Below are positions 60,599-64,000 of a stretch of 64,000 nt of DNA, in pieces; within the stretch, counting starts at the first letter, position 1, and each line of letters begins with the position of its first letter. The notes under the pieces were generated by a model. That model worked only from the letters and a program-made list of their open reading frames with translations. It was not told where the DNA came from and did not search any database. Source of the DNA: Chryseobacterium taklimakanense (GTDB taxonomy: Bacteria > Bacteroidota > Bacteroidia > Flavobacteriales > Weeksellaceae); assembly GCF_900187185.1 (NCBI RefSeq), contig NZ_LT906465.1, forward strand, positions 1,178,001-1,242,000. Reading direction: 5' to 3'. A program made the position numbers and the translations under genes.

Positions 60599-60642
60599 AA
60601 GCGTTCTGGGGCCCGCAGCCCTTACCACCCTTACCAAGAACA

Positions 60643-61233
60643 ATGAACTACCTCGCCCACGCCTACCTTTCCTATTCCGACGGACAGCTTGTCGGCAATA
60701 TGATTGCAGATTTCATCCGCAACAGGGAGCGTTTTCTATATCCGGGAGAAATCCAGAAAGGCATTGCGCTTCACCGGGCTATTGACACTTTTACGGATGG
60801 ACATCCCGAAATTCATGAGGCGAAGAAGATTTTCAGTCCGCTCGTGAGATTGTATGCGGGAGCCTTTGTGGATGTGAGTTTCGATTTTTTCTTGGCGAAT
60901 CAACTGGCGGAAAACCAGGAAGATTTTAAAAAATTCACTGAGAAAGTTTATCAAAAACTTTGGATTAACGAATCTTTTTTACCAGAAAATTTCCGCAAAA
61001 TGTTGGTTCCAATGGAAAAAGACAACTGGCTTTTCAATTACCAAAATGATTGGGGAATCGGTTATAGCATGAGGAATGTGAAACGGAAAGCGAAATATCT
61101 CGATGAAGAAATTCCGGTTTTTGAAGAGTTTTTGAAACACAAGAGCCAGATAAAGACCCACTTCAACAATTTCTTTCCCGAACTTGAGGCGTATAGCAGA
61201 AATTTCGTCGAAAATTTAGAACTGCTGGAATAG
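60643..61233 (+). CDS. acpH: Acyl carrier protein phosphodiesterase
   Basis: A 196-residue HD-like phosphodiesterase that removes the 4'-phosphopantetheine from ACP. The N-terminus MNYLAHAYLSYSDGQLVGNMIADF contains the family His and Asp residues, and QKGIALHRAIDTFTDGHPEI near residue 40 supplies further His/Asp metal ligands (HRxID..TDxHP). VDVSFDFFLANQ near 79 is also conserved. Full-length AcpH/DUF479. Its last 18 nt overlap the convergent DUF6702 gene. Confidence 0.87.
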   Translation: MNYLAHAYLSYSDGQLVGNMIADFIRNRERFLYPGEIQKGIALHRAIDTFTDGHPEIHEAKKIFSPLVRLYAGAFVDVSFDFFLANQLAENQEDFKKFTEKVYQKLWINESFLPENFRKMLVPMEKDNWLFNYQNDWGIGYSMRNVKRKAKYLDEEIPVFEEFLKHKSQIKTHFNNFFPELEAYSRNFVENLELLE

Positions 61234-61719
61234 ATAACGGTCGGGGTAAGAAAGTTTCTGACTTTTCCTTTGCCCATTCAGGATGATGTGGATAATATTC
61301 ATCTGATCATCAAAAAGATTGTATAAAGCGCTTACGGCTGCTTCTACCTTTTTGGGTGATTTTACAGGTTCAGATTCTATGTAGACATTTACGGCCTCGC
61401 TGTCCTCTTCATAGCCTAAATAATTTATTGCCAGCATTTTATTATTGACTTTCAGTTTAATATAGTCCAAAAAATAAGCTTTCAGAGCTTCATTCATCCT
61501 ATCCCTGAATTTCTCATCCTGAAAATGGAGCGCTGTTTTATACTTTTTATTCACAGCATTTTCCAGATCATCCAGAAAAAATTTTCCTGTAATTTCAAAA
61601 GTCCTGGTGTTTGAATTATAGTTAAATTCAACAGAACCAACATGATATGGATGAGCATCCTTAGCTGAAGCGGAAAAGCAAAGTGTGAGAAAAAAGAATA
61701 TGGAAAGCAGATATTTCAT
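61216..61719 (-). CDS. DUF6702 family exported protein
   Basis: A 167-residue exported protein: signal peptide 1-19 (ending SASA), then HPYHVGSVEFNYNSNTRTFEITGKFFLDDLENAVNKK near residue 22, which matches the DUF6702 pattern (HPxxV...VNYN...LEI..KxFxDDLE). The rest is a beta/alpha domain. Function unknown; it usually travels with a HupE/UreJ-family gene and an M1 peptidase in Flavobacteriia, and exactly that order occurs here, though on opposite strands. It overlaps acpH by 18 nt at the 3' end. Confidence 0.78.
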   Translation of the reverse strand: MKYLLSIFFFLTLCFSASAKDAHPYHVGSVEFNYNSNTRTFEITGKFFLDDLENAVNKKYKTALHFQDEKFRDRMNEALKAYFLDYIKLKVNNKMLAINYLGYEEDSEAVNVYIESEPVKSPKKVEAAVSALYNLFDDQMNIIHIILNGQRKSQKLSYPDRYLFQQF

Positions 61720-61812
61720 AGCAGTATGTGGGCTCTTTGATGAGCTGTGAGCCGCAAAGTTAAATTATTTTCGTATTATCGTTCCCCGAAAAAAAAACCT
61801 GTAAAACTTAAA

Positions 61813-62391
61813 ATGAGCGATTTCTTATTCTACCTGAAACTGGGTTGGGAACACATTATCTCCTGGGATGCGCTGGATCATCAGCTGTTTGTACTCGTAC
61901 TGATTGTAGCCTACACATTCAATGATTTCAAAAAACTTCTGATTCTTATTACTGCGTTTACAGTGGGACATTCCATCACGCTGGCTTTAAGTGTTTTAGA
62001 TTTATACAGGCTTCCTTCAGACTGGGTAGAATTTCTAATTCCCCTAACCATTGTGATTACTGCGTTGGACAATATTGTTTTAAAAGGTAAAATAAAAAAC
62101 CTGATGCAGGTCAATTATTTCCTGGCTTTGGGATTTGGTCTCATCCACGGTTTGGGATTTGCCAATATTGCCAGAATGTCGATGGCCAAGGAACAGAATA
62201 TTGCGGTTCCGCTTTTAGGGTTTAATGTGGGTTTGGAACTGGGGCAAATCGTTGTAGTTTTAGCCCTGATGATTTTGGCATACATTGTTGTCACCCTTTT
62301 TCGGGTACCGAGAAAAGACTGGATTATGTTTATCTCGTCAGGTGTTTTCGCACTGGCCCTGAAAATGGCTCTGGAACGGATTCCCGGATAA
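61813..62391 (+). CDS. HupE/UreJ-family membrane protein
   Basis: A 192-residue integral membrane protein with six or seven helices, of the HupE/UreJ family, members of which are nickel/cobalt permeases linked to hydrogenase or urease. Supporting motifs are GWEHIISWDALDHQLFVLV near residue 9 (His and Asp-His as in HPxxGxDH), FTVGHSITLALSVL near 49 and FGLIHGLGFANIA near 112, with further His. ATG 61813 (MSDFLFYLKLG) is preferred over the GTG 22 codons upstream, whose leader is basic and atypical. No Ni enzyme genes are nearby, so its metal is unknown. Confidence 0.83.
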   Translation: MSDFLFYLKLGWEHIISWDALDHQLFVLVLIVAYTFNDFKKLLILITAFTVGHSITLALSVLDLYRLPSDWVEFLIPLTIVITALDNIVLKGKIKNLMQVNYFLALGFGLIHGLGFANIARMSMAKEQNIAVPLLGFNVGLELGQIVVVLALMILAYIVVTLFRVPRKDWIMFISSGVFALALKMALERIPG

Positions 62392-62560
62392 AACAGCTCA
62401 TTGTAATTAAATAAAATAGCTCTTTACACATAAATTTTCCCGGTTGCTTTTTACGGAAAAAGCTTTCATTTTTTATACTTGAAATTTCAATTATTGTAAT
62501 AATATTTTTTAAGTTCAGCGTAAACTGTAACAAACACAACGTTTTATTGACAAATATTTT

Positions 62561-62568
62561 TAATTTTG
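62561..62568 (+). promoter_or_regulatory. -7 promoter element TAATTTTG for the M1 peptidase gene
   Basis: Exact TAnnTTTG match 20 nt upstream of the ATG. Confidence 0.5.
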
Positions 62569-62588
62569 TCTAAATTCTTATAATTACA

Positions 62589-64000
62589 ATGAAATTAAAG
62601 AGCTTTATACTCGGTGTTACTGCTTGCGCATCAACAGTTTACGCTCAAAACCACCAGAACAATCCTGGCAGCAACCACGGCAATAAGTTTGAGCAGCTTG
62701 GAACCATCCTGCCCACGCCAAATATTTACAGAACTGCATCCGGAGCGCCGGGGCAAGGCTATTGGCAAAACCGTGCTGATTACGACATTACCGCATATTT
62801 AGATGAAGACAACCGTAAATTAAAAGGCTCTGAGACGGTTACCTATTACAATAATTCACCGGATCAGCTGGATTATCTTTGGCTTCAGCTTGATGAAAAT
62901 GAGCATTCATCCATTAATAACTCGGGATACAGCGCTTCCTCAAAACTTCCAAAGCACATGAATTCAGAAAATCTGAAAAGCTCAGAATTACCTGCCGCAG
63001 ATAACGGACTGGGTGTCAATCTTGAAAAAGTGACTGACGCCGAGGGAAATCCCCTGAAATATGTGGTGAATAAAACGATGATGCGTATCGATTTGCCAAA
63101 AGTTCTAAAAAAAGGCGAAAAATACACTTTTAAAATTGACTGGAACTACAACATTTCCGACCGCATGAAGTACGGAGGCCGAGGCGGTTACGAACATTTC
63201 CCTGAGGACGGCAACGATGTCTTCACTATGACCCAGTGGTTCCCCAGAATGTGCGTTTATTCCGATTTCCAGGGTTGGCAAAACCATCAGTTTACAGGAC
63301 GCGGAGAATTTGCTTTGGTTTTCGGAAACTATAAAGTCTCAATGAATGTACCGGCAGACCACATCGTGGCAGCAACCGGTGAAGGTAAGAACTATAAAGA
63401 TGTACTCACGTCTGCCCAGTTTGAAAGATGGCAGCAGGCGCAGAATGCGAGTGAACCTATGGAAGTTGTCACTTTAGAAGAGGCCAAAAAAGCGGAAAAA
63501 TCCAAATCCAAAGCAAGAAAAATATGGCATTTCGAGGCCACGGATGTCCGGGATTTTGCATGGACATCTTCCAGAAAATTTGTTTGGGACGCCATGCGGG
63601 TGACCATTCCAGAAAACAACAATCAGGTAATGGCGATGAGCCTTTATCCGAAAGAAGCGTACGGACTGTACAGAAAATTCTCGACTAAAGCCGTTGCTCA
63701 CACCATAAAAACTTATTCAGAATTTACCATTCCGTATCCGTATCCTGTGGCCCAATCGATAGAAGCTTCCAACGGTATGGAATATCCGATGATCTGCTTC
63801 AATTTTGGCAGGACTGAAAAAGACGGAACTTATTCGGAAGGAACCAAAAATGGTATGATCGGCGTCATCATCCATGAAGTGGGACACAATTTCTTCCCAA
63901 TGATCATTAATTCAGATGAAAGACAATGGTCCTGGATGGATGAAGGATTAAATACCTTTGTGGAATACCTGACAGAAGAGAAGTGGGACAATAAATTCCC
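62589..64000 (+). CDS. M1 family metallopeptidase, 5' part (runs off the window)
   Basis: The frame from ATG 62589 is open to the window end (about 470 residues). Signal peptide 1-20 (MKLKSFILGVTACASTVYAQ) then a polar Asn/Gly-rich stretch. The M1 N-terminal beta-domain runs from ~50 (WQNRADYDITAYLDEDNRKLKGSETVTYYN), followed by the substrate-recognition motif SNGMEYPMI near 396 and the zinc site HEVGHNFFPM near 424 with the third Glu 18 residues later (DEGLNTFVEYL). A periplasmic or outer-surface aminopeptidase. It lies about 200 bp after the HupE-like gene; the C-terminus is outside the window. Confidence 0.92.
   Translation, partial: MKLKSFILGVTACASTVYAQNHQNNPGSNHGNKFEQLGTILPTPNIYRTASGAPGQGYWQNRADYDITAYLDEDNRKLKGSETVTYYNNSPDQLDYLWLQLDENEHSSINNSGYSASSKLPKHMNSENLKSSELPAADNGLGVNLEKVTDAEGNPLKYVVNKTMMRIDLPKVLKKGEKYTFKIDWNYNISDRMKYGGRGGYEHFPEDGNDVFTMTQWFPRMCVYSDFQGWQNHQFTGRGEFALVFGNYKVSMNVPADHIVAATGEGKNYKDVLTSAQFERWQQAQNASEPMEVVTLEEAKKAEKSKSKARKIWHFEATDVRDFAWTSSRKFVWDAMRVTIPENNNQVMAMSLYPKEAYGLYRKFSTKAVAHTIKTYSEFTIPYPYPVAQSIEASNGMEYPMICFNFGRTEKDGTYSEGTKNGMIGVIIHEVGHNFFPMIINSDERQWSWMDEGLNTFVEYLTEEKWDNKF

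Overview
The window is chromosomal DNA from a member of the Bacteroidota, most likely a Flavobacteriia/Weeksellaceae bacterium of the Chryseobacterium-Kaistella-Epilithonimonas type. The evidence is the repeated Bacteroidota -7 promoter element TAnnTTTG upstream of many genes, a SusC/SusD pair, the bacillithiol gene bshA, a tmRNA whose tag ends in YALAA, and many families typical of this group (DUF2851, DUF3109, DUF6427, DUF6702, M1 and M16 peptidases). The genus is an inference.

Layout. 1-16.6 kb: end of ribA, deoD, a lipoprotein, a GH3 glycosidase, bshA, DUF2851, PspC, GNAT, two tandem carboxypeptidase-regulatory-like paralogues, tmRNA, an XRE-S24 repressor, lpxK, dinB, an intracellular alpha-amylase, a universal stress protein, DUF6427 and DUF3109. 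16.7-23.0 kb: a two-unit M16 peptidase, an intact IS982-family element with perfect ends and an 8-bp target duplication that landed just upstream of a small membrane-protein ORF, and tig. 23.1-26.5 kb: a His-rich lipoprotein / TonB receptor / His-rich small protein operon, probably for metal handling. 26.6-40.4 kb: pfkA-gapA, an MpaB-like oxygenase, an orphan P-loop ATPase with cassette-like boundaries, recA, htpG, an alkyltransferase-like protein, a deoxyhypusine-synthase homologue, a GreA/B-type factor, arfB and menE.

40.5-47.4 kb is an integrated element of about 6.9 kb at the 3' end of a tRNA-Gln(UUG) gene, bounded by a 15-bp direct repeat (TCCCTGTGGGTCTAC). It carries a tyrosine integrase, an excisionase-like HTH protein, a PrimPol-type primase, a RepA-like ATPase and several unknown proteins, all on the minus strand. 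I see no relaxase, capsid or terminase gene. Between the primase and the ATPase lies a cluster of TTTAAACTGTT repeats plus an AT-cored palindrome, a good candidate origin. Four of its genes share a 5' leader motif (TGTTCAA, 3-6 nt, CTTACA). This looks like a replicating satellite or minimal integrative plasmid and is the most interesting system in the window.

47.5-64 kb: argS, a SusC/SusD pair, rnhB, yidC, pyrG, radA, a deleted REP-associated transposase (RAYT-like) remnant, an ACP phosphodiesterase, DUF6702, HupE/UreJ and the start of an M1 metallopeptidase that runs off the window. Four copies of a bipartite intergenic repeat built on GATTGYAGCGGAAA (near 8.8, 28.9, 36.3 and 58.6 kb) are scattered between genes. 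Genes cluster by function only loosely: glycolysis (pfkA-gapA), recombination and repair (recA, radA, dinB), translation quality control (tmRNA, arfB), and envelope biogenesis (lpxK, yidC, SusCD).
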